A DNA stretch of 64,000 nt from Bombus terrestris (GCF_910591885.1 NC_063275.1:22866501-22930500), one strand, 5' to 3'. Numbered from the stretch's first letter, positions 1-15,200 are shown. The notes: generated from the letters alone by a model not told the origin. Numbers and translations are program-made.

Positions 1-249
1 GACATTGAGAAATTGAAGCGCGCTATAGATTCGTTGTCGACAAATCTGGAACTGTTTTGGTCTCAGACGATTACTAAAATCGAAGAATATCGACGAACGT
101 GTACTTTTTCCGAGGATTTGGAGAAAATTGAGACAGAATTGCAGGATTTGAATGAACATTTGAAGAAGGTTGACGCGAAGATTGGTGAGAACCTTCAGAC
201 AGCTAAAGCTACCGCTACCTCGTTCGTACAATTCGAAAAGACTGTCACG
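1..249 (+). CDS. zormin: exon: helical spectrin-like segment (partial at window edge)
   Basis: Frame 1 is open from base 1 and ends at a GTAAGA donor after 83 codons, phase 0. The peptide is rich in Glu, Lys and Leu with heptad-like spacing (EKIETELQDLNEHLKKVDAK), typical of a three-helix spectrin-like repeat or coiled coil. The upstream acceptor lies outside the window or at its edge. The downstream exon at 635 continues in phase. Confidence 0.8.
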
Positions 250-3200
250 GTAAGAACAAAAAATCGCTTACTTTATATCGTTAATTATAATAAATTTATA
301 ATTTTATTTCACTATTCAACCTATTAAAATAAATACTAACAGCGTTACAAATTTTATCGAATGCTTGACATAGGAAATATTTAAGTAAGTAAACAATAAT
401 TCAGAATATTGTTTAACATTGATTTAGAAAATCTTATGATAAATAGAGTATGGTTAATAATATGGTACTTGTTATAAACTGGAATTATTATAAATAACAG
501 GAAATTTTTCAAAGAGAAATAATATATAGAAGTAACATTGTGAAATTTAAAAAGACAGAAATAATAGTTTTTTTTAAATATAATTCCCTAGTTATAAAAA
601 TGCTGAAATGATATACTGTGTTTCTGGTTCGTAGATTTTGGAAGAAAGAATCGAGACGTTCGTGAAGACGACCGAAGAATCGATTAATATTTTAACGCCT
701 CAAATCGTCAACGATATTTCTTTCTTGCGTGAGAGGTGGAGAAACTTGAAGAGAAGAATCGAAGAAACAAAGAAGCGAATGAGTTTGAGCATAGAGTATT
801 TCACGCTCTTGGAAGAAGCCAAAGAATGGAATAGAGAGGGTAGCAAATTGTTGGTTGTGATAGCGAGGAAAGCAACCGCGGTGAAGACTCCGAAAGACGC
901 CACGGATTTGCTTCAAGAAATAGATCGTTATTTGAAGCCAGGCGAAGAAATTCAAGAAAGGAGAATCGAGAAGCTGAAGGAACTATCGACAATCGTGTTC
1001 GGTAAGTGAACAAAGTAAATTGGAAATGTAATATATCAAATTTAAGATAGGTATTTGAGTGTATATAAGCGATAAATAACACAAATTATTAAATAGGAAT
1101 TATTTGTAAGAAAAACAATATACAAAAGCGAGTTCTTCGAAAGTTTTTTAAAATTTCTATATAAAATACAAAATATTTAATGGAATATATAAATAGATAA
1201 ATATACGTAACTACCGCCAAACAGACGTAGTAAAATAGAAATTTATATACTTCTGTATAAAATATTTTGATATTGCAAATAATTCTGACAGGATTTTGAA
1301 ATTCGTATGTGTTTAAATCCAAGATGATATATTACATAATGGGACAAAGTTTCTTTTCGTTTCAATGTTTTATTTTGTTTATGTAACATTATACCAAAAT
1401 AGTAAAATTGCTATCCTTTGTGCTGTTATTTAGGTACGGACAGATTACCACAATTCAACGAAGTGATCGTGGAAAATCGTCAAATGTTAGACTCCTTCGC
1501 CGTCGTCTCGTCCGAATTCCGAACGTTGGCTGAAAATTTGAAAAACGCGGAAGATCTGCAAGAGAAATTAAGGATCGAGAAACAGGAAGCAGACAGAAGG
1601 TTACAAGCCGCGAAAGTGGAAATGGCTGCCGCGGAAGCAGCCAGAGAAGAAGCGGAGAACGCGAGGAGAATCGCGGAGAAATTAGCAGCCGAGACATTGG
1701 AGAAAGCAACGATAGAAGCAAAGAAACTGAAAGAGGAAAAAACGTTTGAAAAAGTTTCTGCTCCACCGTCTTTTTCGGTGTCAGCGCAAACCGAGAAGAT
1801 CGATAGCACGGACAAAAGTTTCGTCAAAGAAATGGTCACTTCCGCAACTATCACTAAAGAAATACATATTTTGCAAAAGGTATAACATATATTCTCGTTC
1901 TACGTCTTTTTCTATATTCTGCATCTTTCTTTCTTTGTATTCGTTAATGGTATTATTTTAATTATCGATACGACCTTTAAAATGCATAAGTGAATGTTTT
2001 TCTAAGAAAACTAGAAGGAAAATAGGATGCATTCTCGATTTGTTACGTGATATACAAGATGCATGAGATCACGTAATACAAATGAATCGCATTCCCATTT
2101 CGGTTGAAGATGAAATGGCTACGATAACAATTAGCTAAGAGTATTTCTATTTTCTATTCTTGCTGATGTTGTTCCATGTGAATTACTAAAAATATTTTTC
2201 TAGTTCTATTATAATTATTTAATTATAATAAAACTAGAACAATGCTAGGAATACGTATGAAATATTTTTAGAAATATTAAAGAAATACATTTACAATCGA
2301 ATATTGTATATTAAAATCGATTATAATATCTGATATAAACCTGAATATTGATAACAACTTGGTATGAAATATATTTACATATAATTAATTTAAAAAGTTA
2401 TCATATATATATTATATTCATTCTTTTAATATAATTATCACTCACACTTTTAACACTTTATATATGTATCGTATACATATACGTATATGCTGTTTTCCTT
2501 TTTAATTTTAGACGGAAATTGAGAAAACGTCTCAACGCGAACCAAGTCCACAGAAGAACATTGTCGCCGAAGAAATACGCGAGAAATCAGTAGAAAGACT
2601 GCTAAAAGAGAACGTCCCTCCATTGACTCCAGAATTTACCGTTCCCCTACATGATGCCACTGTACAAGAAGGAGAAAAATTCACTTTCCAGTGCAACCTC
2701 GTTGGTCAACCAACGCCGGAAGTGGTTTGGTACAAGGATGGAATCTCGATTTTGAATAACCCTGATTATCTGACAACTTATGTTCAAGGTATTTGTACTT
2801 TGACGATCGAAGAAACTTTCGCCGAAGATTCTGCAAAATACACTTGCAGAGCTTTTAATATCGCCGGGTCAGCGGAAACGTCTGCCACGTTGACCGTTAA
2901 AGGTAATTTTGTAATACATTTAAAAGAATTTTAATAAATTAATAAATATAGGAAACAAGAGAAAATCAAATAGTTGGGCTATTACTATTTCTAATATTTA
3001 TATAACAATATTCGAATATATAATATTGTAAATTACTTATTCATAGTAACATTCCAAATTTAATTTAATTCCAATTAAAATCACCCTTTCTATAATATTA
3101 TTATTTATCAATTACAAAGATATAGAAATAGAGTTGAAAATTTGGCATGGACCTTCGAGGGGTTAATTTAATTTTAATATAATTAATCTTTTAATTTCTA

Positions 3201-6200
3201 GACTTTAATATTTTATACGATTGGCTAATTGAATATCTTACAATATGGAAATTTAATAAAGCTTTTACGAATATGACTATACTGTCGAATTTTTAGAAAC
3301 GGCACCGGAAGAACAACCGAGTCCACCGGTTTTCGTGAAAGAATTAGTGGCATCGGTGGCGGTGGAAGGATCTTCTCATCGGATGGAGTGCATCGTCGAA
3401 GGTAATCCTCTGCCAACTGTACAATGGTTCAAGAACGATGTGAACATCGATAATTCTCCCGATTACATCATCACTTACAACAATGGCGAGGCTGTTTTAA
3501 AATTCGAAGAAGTCTTCTTAGAGGATAAGGCTACTTATACTTGCAAAGCCGCAAATCGATTGGGTCAAGCCTCCACTTCCGCTTTTCTCGATATACAACG
3601 TAAGAAACTTAACAATTTCTTAATTTGTTAAGAAGAAATATGTAGTTCCAATCGAAAGATTTATTTTATGCATCGTGCACTTTTAGCTGTGGAATTTACT
3701 TCGGAAAAACCATATTTTGTTACCCCGTTATCGAATGCCATGGGAAGAGCAGGTCAAAGGGTGAAGCTCGAATGCGAAGCAAAAGGAAATCCAACGCCTA
3801 CTTTGTCTTGGTACCACGATGGAAGACCGGTCGAAGAAACCATGAACTTAAAGGTAAATTTTCATATTTATTTAAAAGGCGCTAGTGTTTTATACTTAAC
3901 GTGAAAATTATTCTAAACACAGTAAATATATACTAGAAGAAAGTCGAAAACGGATATAAAAAGCTAGAAAATAAAATATCGTATAGGATCTTTTTATCAA
4001 AAAAATTCATGTTTCTAGAAAATTCAGAAGGTACCAAAACGACTTTTAACAAGTTTCTGATAAGATACGTTTTTCAAAAGTAGCATAAAATTATAAAGAT
4101 AGTTAAAGGCTTTACTTCTACATTTTTAATGTACATTACTGTTCAAAAGTTTGGAATACTATATACCATTGAGGCCAATAATTGTTTCTAACAAATTAGA
4201 ATTACGTTTCTTTTTCTTCCTTTTAAAGAAATTTTTTCGTAAAACGTAAGATATCTTCTGTGAAATAAAAACAATTACCTAGCATTTGATTCTATGATAT
4301 CAATTATAAATTAACAACAAAATTAGCAGAATAATTAATACACAAATGGAAATGCGACTAAGCAATGTATCTTTCTCTATAGTTGTTCCACCGAAAGTAC
4401 AATTAATTTTCACGCGTCTGAACCTACCAAAATTAAACGTATCGAAATACGATGGGTTTTCCCATAAGAAGCAACGCAATGCTATTGGATGCAACAACAT
4501 AATTTTTAAGCAAAACATTGTTTCCTCGTCTTCTCTCTCTTCCACGGTCTGCCATTCGAGGCGAGGCGACCGTGTCGCGATATTTTTAGCCGCATGTGCA
4601 CGCGCCGAATTCGAAATAAAGCAATGTAGCGGCCGGTGAAAACGAAGAATTGAAATTGAATGTTCAGGGTGTCGGGATTCGCCGTTTCAGATACAAACGG
4701 ACGCCGGGCGGACCAGCCTGATCATCTCGGAGGCGTTTGCAAAGGATGCCGGATGTTACACGGTCGTCGCTAAGAACAACGCCGGTGAGGCCACGGTGTC
4801 TTGCAACGTTTCGGTGAAAGGACGACTTCCTCACGAAACCAGCGATTCTGACTTCGCCTGCAGCGACATGGAGCCCGTGGTCCCCAAGATTCAGATGCCA
4901 TTGAAGGATCTGAAGGTTCAGGAGGGTTTGTCTGTTCGACTGGACTGCGTGATCGTTGGCCAACCTGAACCGGAAGTGAGTGTTTTGTGAGATCAGAGAA
5001 ATACTCGAGAGGTAACGCGAGTTTTGTCGATGTTGATTTAGGGTAGTCTCGTTAATTGGTATATTCCGAGTTGTTTCAGATTTGAAACTTTCGCGATGAT
5101 GTAACGATATTCGCGATTCTTCGGCTTGCAAATTGTATTATTAGTACGTTGAGTTTCGTTCCGGGCAGACGTGAAAAACAAGCGAACGGGAATATTCGGA
5201 ATAAGATGCGACGTAATAATTCGGTACACGATCGAAGGCCGAAGAATCACAACTGTGGCAGTCCTTGGTATTCTTTCTACGAAATTGAGAAGAAATGGTA
5301 GATTAGATCGTTTGGATGATATATAAATTAAAAAGAAAAGATTTTCTTAGACATAATAATTTCATTATTTAGGAAGCCATTTTTTACATGTCGTTTCACT
5401 GTTCTTTTTCTCTAATGTATATTTAAAAATATTATATTTACATTTAACAAGAACCAAAATTAATCTGCTACAGAAATTGATTCGTCTTTGTTAACTTTTA
5501 GTTTTGTGAGGATAAGAATTTTCACTTGAGAGGAGACCCAGTTAACAGATTAGAAGTAGTATATACTTTTAAATACTACATGGACTGTTTCTTTCTATGA
5601 ATTTTTATTATTTATCATTTGAGTAAATTCATAATGGCTGGCTCGAAAAGTCTTTCTCAACGATTAATTCTTTTAAGGCAGGCAGACTTCTGTTTTTAAT
5701 TATAAAATAATTCAAAAGTATGTAGCGTGTAATTATAAAAGAAAAAGTTTTGTGAAAGTCAGAATAAATGATAGTAGAGCTATCTTATGTTCGATGGATG
5801 AAACGAACACAGTCGAATATTTTAGCTAAGCTTCGACATTTAATTCTGTAACTTCTTTTATAACAGAAAATCTGTAAATTTGTTGGCACAGGTGATTTGG
5901 TATCACGATGATCAACCTGTAAAGGAGTCAGCCGATTTCCAGCTGTTGTTCCAGGGTGACAAATGTTCCTTGGTCATTCACGAAGCTTTTTTGGATGACG
6001 CCGGTGTGTACAAAGTAGTCGCCATTAATTCTGGCGGTGAAGCGTCTAGTCAGTGCACATTAACAGTGACACGTACGTAGAAACATTTTATCGAATACTT
6101 ACATACCATGAAGCTCGTAATTTTTCTATTTTAATGATCCACATCTTTTGCTATTATTTTTAACGCCAAGAAATTTGCTGTAAATTTTTGTAGTAGATCT

Positions 6201-9200
6201 TTTATTGTAAATCCTTGTCTATCTTATTATAGAATCTAAACATTTTATGCTCTCTGATTGTATTTACAACAGCTGTACCATAATTATAATTTGATCATTC
6301 TCAAAGAAGCATTCAAAGGTGCTTAATTAATTCCGTGTCTTCTTAAACTAAATTCAAATTTCATTTATAGATTACGTAATCCTTAGGTGAATGAAAAACT
6401 TAATCACCGAAATAATCTCCAGCTTTTGTAAATCACGCGTTCTCTTTCCTAACGCGTAAAATAACAAATCTTAATAATTAACGTGTAAAATAACAAATAT
6501 CTTTTATCCAGCGGTGACCGTTTCGAAAAAATTGGACAAGACACGAACAGAAGTGGAAGAAACATTGGTCGCGGGTTCACCCCCGAAATTCGTGAAACTT
6601 CCGACGGATTCTCTGGTGGCGGAAGGCGAGACTGCCACTTTTGAGTGTGCGGTAGTCGGAGAACCGAAACCAGAACTCAGATGGTTCTCTGACAGTGGCG
6701 AGATCACCGAGAACGAACGTATCCTGGTGAGTGTTTGCTAAAATAAAATTCAATGAGATATCGAAGAAACACTCACGTGGTTGCTTCAGAACCGAGAACA
6801 ATCAGACGCGCAGCTTTCGAAAGTTAAGTTGTTTTTAAAAAGTTATTTGCCAAACGCAATGTCACGTAATGTACGCGAATACAAATAATCAAAATTTAAA
6901 AAAAGGCCCGATGATCGTGTTCTTTGAAGAACGTTATTTTCTACTGTCAAATTTATTTTTCTTTCTCGTATTTCTCACTAATGTTTGCCCTTCCATGTTA
7001 AATTAACTACTGCTGCCTGTACAAAATATTTAAATAATCCCCAACTTTATATCCTACTATGTTTTGATGATTCAGATCCAGCGGAGGCAAGATGGAACGA
7101 GTATTCTGAAGATTTCTTCGACGATCCCCGAGGATAAAGGGAATTACGTAGTCAAAGCGTTTAATGCGCACGGAGAGGCGAAAGCTTTCGCACGTTTGGT
7201 TGTGAGATCGTTGGGTGACTTTAGGAGAAAGGAAGAATTCGTGCAAATGGAAGAGAAATTGATCGCTCCTACGTTTAAGGAGAAGTTTGAAGACAGAAGA
7301 GTGTCAGAGGGCGTTTCTACGAAATTCGAGTGTATCGTAGTTGGGAAACCGGCTCCGAAAGTAAGTTATATACCTTTTGTTTTGAATTTTGAAATGTGCA
7401 AATTATAATTATTAAGTGAAATACAATATATATATAAATAATTCTTGATTGTTTGGAAAAAGAATAATATTTGCCTTATTATATAATCTTCAAATAATTA
7501 ATGATTATTTATGTATATCGTATTTGGATTAATAATTTTAATTTCTATATTTCCAAAATGAACACAACTGACAATACAATTGTCAATTCTTCGTATCTTA
7601 TAACGCAGAACTGATGGATTTATGACAGAACCACTTTCTCAACTGCTACGAAGTATTATAAAAGTTATTATTCGTTTTTGAATTCCACTATGTTTCTTCG
7701 TACATTCAATTCAAATACTTCCTACCAAAATTGTAGACTTTTTGAACTACAAAATCCTAAGAAATATAACAGCTAAATAGAAGCTACACTGATATTTAAA
7801 ATTTAGATCCTGTGTTAGATGAAACAGTTCGCTATTAGTATCATTGTATCTATATCGTTACTATAATATCGTTTTTAGTATCATCGAAGACCCACTTGAC
7901 CATAATTTGTAAATATCTTATTCGATTAACGTCGCTAACTTCCAACCATAGAAAAGCATCTGTCACAAGAAAATCACAAAACAATTTTGAATATCGTTAA
8001 ATAAATATCGGGCTCTCATAGTCTGAATAAAATCATAATTAAATTATATTTATCAATATTTCTATGCCAATTTATATTTCTACGAACACAATTAGAGAAC
8101 TAAGACCTAAACAGATTTTCTTTCGCCCATGAAATATTATAATGACAACAATATTTCACGTGCTTTATACAGTAGCTACAAAACGTATTCCCACCGTTGT
8201 ATTTATTATGGCAGCTGCACATCGCTCAAATAGGTCCAACTATATTAAATATCATATCATTTAACAATATACTTTACGACTACAAAAATTTGATAATACA
8301 AAGATGAAATGTAGAACCTGATCAAAAATCGTTTCGTTAGAAAATAAGTAGCCCCCATACTGTTTCCTATTTTGCAGCCTTAAATTTTCTGTAAATACAT
8401 AAAATACATAAAAATCCACTGTTTAAACGTAATGGAAAGCGCAGCTCTTAGCCTCAGACACCCAACTGCTATATCAACAACGAAAAATGTGCCACAACCT
8501 TCGAACCACGTGGAACTCGCATCAACGCGCTAAATGTTACGAAATGTTCACGACTACTGATCGATGGGAGGAGATCAGGCGAATAGACGAGTCTCGAATC
8601 GCGGCGCCGCATCTTGGATCCGTTTTTCGAAGGTGTCGAGGGACGCGTAAAAGATGGGGCGCAGAGTTGGCCAGCCTGTCAGGAGGTGGCCGACCAAGAG
8701 TAATTTCGTGCCTCCGGGTTATATTTAAACGGGAACAATGTACCTGATGTGGAAATTCGCGGGTGCAGCCGCGCCGCGAGGTTCTCCGCGAAATTTTTAG
8801 TGACACTCGCGGATCAGGTATCGATATCGTTTCGTTCGTGAACTTTCCATCGGATTATTTCCGATTTGAATATTGTGAAACTGTTGATTTACGATCAACG
8901 CTCTATGTATAATCGACGAGAATACCAATTACGCAGCTGCCTTTATTTCAGTATGCAGAATGATCGAAAGAATTTTGCGTGCTAGTAATACGTAGCATTT
9001 TAGTATTGATTTTATACGCGTGTACTTACGGATTGTATAATTAATAGAATTTCCTGGTACGATCCATCAGATATTGTACGTAATCGACATTCTGAACTGT
9101 AGAAACTGGTTCGTTCGTGGAATTTTCTGTGTCGCTCGTGGATCGAACATCCACAAGCAGAAGTAGTTTATATTTCAGAATTTTGTGATGCAATCGATCT

Positions 9201-12200
9201 CGAGTACGTGGTCTCGTTTGTAGCTTTGCAACGATGCTTCGTTTACTGTCGGATGATGAGAAATTTCTTTTTCTTCTACGAGCTTTTTAAACTTGCCTCA
9301 AGGTTGGGACTTTTATTTACGTTAATCTTTTGCATGGAATTGGTGGTTTTATTGTGATCGATACAGCTAGATCGATATTTTTCGTATATCAGACATGTTA
9401 TGGTTACGAATATACAATTATTCTTTTAATTATATAAATCCAACTTCTCTAAGGGATGAGACTTTTAAGCAACAGATCGATACATTTCGAGAAAGAAAAT
9501 GTAATTCAGTGAGTTGATATGGTGACTTTCAGATTCAATGGCTATTTAACGATCGTCCTGTTCATGGCAAGGACTTCTTGGTGTCGGTCAGCGGTGATCG
9601 ACAGGTGTTGACGATTCCAGAGACCGGAAGCACGCATGTTGGTACGATTTCCTGCGTGGCGGAGAACGCTGCTGGCAAGGCGATTTGCAGTGCTCGTCTA
9701 GATATTGGTAAGCAATTAAAGCTGACCTTAACAATTCTTAAACAAATGTATCCTTTGTCAGGAACAAAAGAAAAGAATATGTATCATTTTATTATTCGTA
9801 ACTACTATTGTATCACACTACTGGTATCTATAATGTTATAACACAACGTTTGCTGGACGCATCTATAACTTGCACACTTTATTCCTCGCTTAAATTCTTC
9901 ATTTTTTAAATCGACACAATGTTTTCCAGCATAACGTAGTAAATTTTTAATGGAATAATTTTTCATTTTTTCTCCATCAAATTATTATCATATTTGGTAA
10001 CCTGCTATATTTTACAATCTTTAACCATTTTATCGTATCGAATTTCGTTCATTCTGCTATTCGCGCTAAATATCTTCTACGCTATCTTCCTAAATTATAA
10101 TCTTGCACTTTCCCTTAAACTTTTATCACAAAATTTCCTGTACTCGTTACTGTAACAACGAGACAAATACTCGTATTTATCTTACGGTTTATGACTTTCT
10201 TACACGTGAACATCAATGAACACGTGAACATCATTGGATACAAACTACTACATCGTTGCTCTTAATGTATTTAGTCTTCGAAAATAAAAATATTCGTCTC
10301 TCGTATGTTTTCGTCGCGGCTCGATTTTAAACGAACAGAAATTCCGCAACGTCGAACAGCGTGGAATATTCGCGGTTAATTCTAGGCGATGTCGATCTTT
10401 CGGAAGCGAAGCGATTTTTATTGCCAACCGCGTTACAGTAAATTAGTTCGCGCGTAGCCAAAATATCGTCGAAACCGGCAACGGTGTCACGAGTTATTAA
10501 TACGCGTCTATGCAAGCCGAATGGCAGCTTCATTCACCAGGTAGCCGACACACAGCTTCCACATAGAAGAACAGTATCACCGGAAAAGCGAGATGTCGCA
10601 ACGAACGAACGATACGAATGGATAAAAGATCATAAGCAGCGGGATGTTGCGACAGCAACGGGCTCTCTGAAATTCGACACCGTTCGTTCTCGTTGGTTTT
10701 CGCGAGAAAAATCACGCGACCACCCGTTTGCCAGCGTCTCGAAGTTTTGGTTGTTTCGTTGCAACACTGAGCCCGCGCAATTTTCAGTTACCTTCGCTGT
10801 AAGATATTCGTTTAAATATCGTGATCGTATATCTCTCACTTTTCTATTGACGTTTTGTTATTTTTATCAAATTTTATCTCCTGTATCGTTTTTACATAAA
10901 TTTCTTATTTGCGTATTTCTAAAGTTTTCTATTGTTCTAATTTTCTATTTTTCTATTTTTGGTCCTGTTACAATTGTGCCTTTTGTGTAGACGAACAGAG
11001 GATTGCTTATCTTTTTCTATCCAATTTCGTTGATTTTACTGAATTTTTAATTTTATTCTTCTCCTTGTTATTCAATTTTCGAATTTGTTTACCCTCCCTC
11101 TGATACGTTTTACTTTCGTCGTAATTGTAATTTCGTACTGGGATAGGGTTGCTTGCTTTTTCATCGGTTTCTATTGATTTTCCTATTTGTGCGTCCTTTT
11201 GAATTTTCCTGTTTTTGTTCGAACTTATTTTATTTTCATTCTAACAATTTTCATAACGATAATTTCGCATGAAATTGATTTATTCGTGGCTTCTATGGAT
11301 TTTTGACACTTTCATCAAATTCTATATTTTTGTCGCCTTTACAATGAAATTTCTTTATTTATAAATTTCTATACTGTCTTCCCCTGAATTTTCACTTATT
11401 ACACTCCCTTGAAATTGCCCTACATTTTCCCATAAACACGGTGACATCAGCTATTTTTATTAAAAATGACAGTAGCTGGTCGTAATTTGAATCTTTTATC
11501 AACATTCATCCTGACGATAAATATCGCTTTCCGTTTTGGCGTCGGGTAAACTCTTTTTGACAGGGATATTCGTGAACAGGCGATATCCCATGATCCATTA
11601 CCCCGAACTCGGCTGTAATATAGAAGGGAGGGGTCTTATTTTTAACCAGGGCGACTAAACAAACTCTTTTCTCTTCTTTCACCGACGAAAAGTCACTTTG
11701 AGTCACGACTAATATTAGGTCGGTGCACATGCCGCGCAATTAAATCTGACGTTTCTACGCCCACCTGTACACTGTATTACGATCCACGTAGAAACATTCG
11801 TCTAGTCGATCGTTCGCTTCAATACTCATTTTCTAACGTATGTTTCGAATTTTATAGAAAATATCCGTGAAACATCAGGTATTTATTAATTTTGATTAAA
11901 CGATAGATTTCTTCGAATCGTGAATCATCGAACGTAAAGAAGAACAACAGTTTCAACGAGTAGTTTCATGGTGATACTGTCAATAATAGATTGGATGTGA
12001 TCTCTAGAAGTGTTTGTTTCACAGCGGTAAGCAATGGTTTCCGGTCAGATAGATCTTTCACTTTATATTTCAAAAGCGATATTCTAATTAATATTAAATA
12101 AAATTGCTAAAATTTAAATGCTATTACATAGAAAATATATGAAAAATATTTATTATATTCTATGAATTTTTCTGAGTAATGTTAAAAAAGTATGTATTTA

Positions 12201-15200
12201 TTTAGAATTATTTTTCTTCCTCTTGCCATATCCTTATGCCCAGTGTTGGCTCAAATTCGTTTAGATATTTTTTACAAGAGCGTAAAGTTTGTTACATTGT
12301 ATGAATTTTTCTGAGTAATGTTAAAGAAGTATGTATTTATTTAGAATTATTTTTCTTCCTCTTGCCATATCCTTATGCCCAGTGTTGGCTCAAATTCGTT
12401 TAGATATTTTTTACAAGAGCGTAAAGTTTGTTACATTGTATGAATTTTTCTGAGTAATGTTAAAGAAGTATGTATTTATTTAGAATTATTTTTCTTCCTC
12501 TTGCCATATCCTTATGCCCAGTGTTGGCTCAAATTCGTTTAGATATTTTTTACAAGGGCGTAAAGTTTGTTACATTGTATGAATTTTTCTGAGTAATGTT
12601 AAAGAAGTATGTATTTATTTAGAATTATTTTTCTTTCTCTTGCCATATCCTTATGCCCAGTGTTGGCTCAAATTCGTTTAGACATTTTTTACAAGGGCGT
12701 AAAGTTTGTTACATTGTATGAATTTTTCTGAGTAATGTTAAAGAAGTATGTATTTATTTAGAATTATTTTTCTTCCTCTTGCCGTATCCTTATGCCCAGT
12801 GTTGGCTCAAATTCGTTTAGATATTTTTTACAAGAGCGTAAAGTTTGTTACATTGTATGAATTTTTCTGAATAATGTTAAAAAAGTATGTATTTATTTAG
12901 AATTATTTTTCTTCCTCTTGCCATATCCTTATGCCCAGTGTTGGCTCAAATTCGTTTAGGTATCTTTTTCAAGAACGTAAAGTGAAAGATCTATCTGGTA
13001 GAGAACTTTTGCACACAACTGTAAATATAGTAAATTGGTTGTGTGTATGCAGATTAGTGATGTAATACGTGTTAAGTAAGACTTGTACATACGTGCGTAG
13101 CTTTTCTAGTACAGTGATTGGTATGTCCATTGATTGTTATGATCTTTGTTGTAGTTTTATGCAACTACGTATATTTTTGTTTCCTCTTTTAATTGATCAT
13201 TTAAGAGAAACGGTAGGTGAAATTGTACCCTTAACATTGAGAAAGCTGTACTTGTAGATTAAGATCACATACGTGAAATCTAAACAGTCGACGTTACAGA
13301 ATTAGTAACAACGTAACCAGCAAACTACTAATATTATACGCGTAACGTATCGAAGTTCCAAAATAAATCATTATGATTCAGTATGATTCAGGGTTATAAA
13401 GAAACCATAATCATAAATTCAACGCTATTTCAACGATGTAAATACAATAGAGAAACTACCACACCCATTGGCGGGTAACATTCTTTTTCCGATATTTTAT
13501 AACAAAAGACAAGAGAACGAGTGAAGAAGTCTAATTATAAAAGAACATTTCGTTTTTTACTTTTCGTGATCCTACCGACAGTTCGTCCTCCAGAGAATCG
13601 ATTCATCAAACATTTCACTTTTCATTCTTCACCATTCTATCGAAAATATTTTATAACAAAAGACAAGAGAACGAGTGAAGAAGACTAATCATGAAAAAAC
13701 ATTTCGCTTTTCACTTTTCGTGATCCTATCGACGCTTTATCCTCCAGAAAATCGATTCATCAAACATTTCACTTTTCATTCTTCACCATTCGATATTAAT
13801 ATTATTCCAAGACAATTCGTTTCCCTAAAGATCGGACACCAAATAAAAATTACAAATGAAATAAAAATTGCAAACTGAATAAAAATATAAGTCTACTATT
13901 CCATTAACAAATTAAATAAAAAAAAATAATAAGAAACACAAAGGAAGATAACGAGAAAAATTCATAACAACAAAAATTTCGTTTCAATTATAAGATTCCA
14001 ACTACGATAAATTAAATCTCCTCTTAAAGCTCATCGATCATTTCAATTTACCTTCGAACGTTTGATAACCAGCGACACTAATTCACTATTATTAATTGGA
14101 CGAGCTGGTCCATCCCCGAGGACAGGTCAGTTCCGCGATTTCCGTATTTTCGCAATCTTGTTCCGTGTGTCGCGATGGCCAGAGGAGATTCTCTCCCTCG
14201 CTCCTTCTCTCTTTCGGCCAGTGCACACACGCAGAAAGCACGTTATTTTTGTCGGCACGAATACCCGGCACGTAGCCTAGTCCAGAGTCGCTAACCCAGG
14301 GAATTCGAGCGCGTCTTCTTCGGGGAGCCTCGCTCCTACCTAGTGTCGCTCTCTTCGATTCGACCACGAAACGCCATCGACTGACCCATAAATCGACACG
14401 AAATCGATCGACGCTCTGAAACCCATATTCCAGGTAACACGAGTAATAAGTAGACTGTAGATATTTATGCAAATTCGTATTTTTGAGAGCGTAACTAAAG
14501 CACGAAGCATGATCAGATGCTTGTTTCACTTGCTAAATATTAGAATCGTTAATCCATTCTCGATGTTTTACATATTTTTACGTATCTACCGTTGCGTACT
14601 GTGACCTATTACGTGAATTTTCATTGTACGTATCGTTTTGTGAATTTTTTCATCCTCCAACCTATCACAAAGGCATAGAATTTCGCAGTCTTCTAATAAA
14701 ATTTTAGTAATATAATTTAATGAATATAAATTATTCGAGGATTGTTACGTGTGAAGCGACAGTTCGATCGTTGTCTTGTGTGTAGACACGCGTGTTTGAG
14801 TTTTTCATTTTTATCGAATTGAACGAAATTCATTGAATGCTAAGAAAGACGTGTTCATATGAGTAGAAGTTGGAAGATTGTCAGTTTTAATATAAATTAT
14901 ATTTCATATAACATTATCTGTTAGAATAAAAATATTTGATGGAAAAGTAGATTAGAAAATCGATAAAATTAGACATTGCATACATCACGATCTGGCACAT
15001 TCATTTTATGTCATAATAGCAAATTGTACATTAAATTATATTAAATTAAATTATAGTTGGCGAGATATTGAAATATACAGAACCTGATTACAAGAGGTTA
15101 CAGAACATTGTTTTGACACGTTGTTAACGTATTTCGTGGTAGCTGACTCGAGTATCTACGGATAACGTGACACAAGAGACAGCTGTTTGATAAAAATAAA

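Larger units (their letters stand above)
250..7075 (+). other. introns of the Ig1-5 part of the gene
   Basis: Introns longer than 300 bases: 250-634, 1002-1433, 1880-2511, 2903-3296, 3854-4690, 4976-5891, 6073-6511 and 6727-7075. They are AT-rich with GT/AG ends. Only 3854-4690 departs from this: its last 200 bases (about 4540-4640) are GC- and CpG-rich. I see no repeats, RNA genes or other genes in them. Confidence 0.8.

Noticed and set aside
4346..4639. + frame of 97 codons before the 4691 exon.
   Set aside because: It lies in an intron, has no acceptor that joins it to the 3853 donor, and its residues are not Ig-like.
12162..12977. Regular repeats considered as a CRISPR-like array.
   Set aside because: The whole 139-base unit repeats without unique spacers, and the genome is an animal's.
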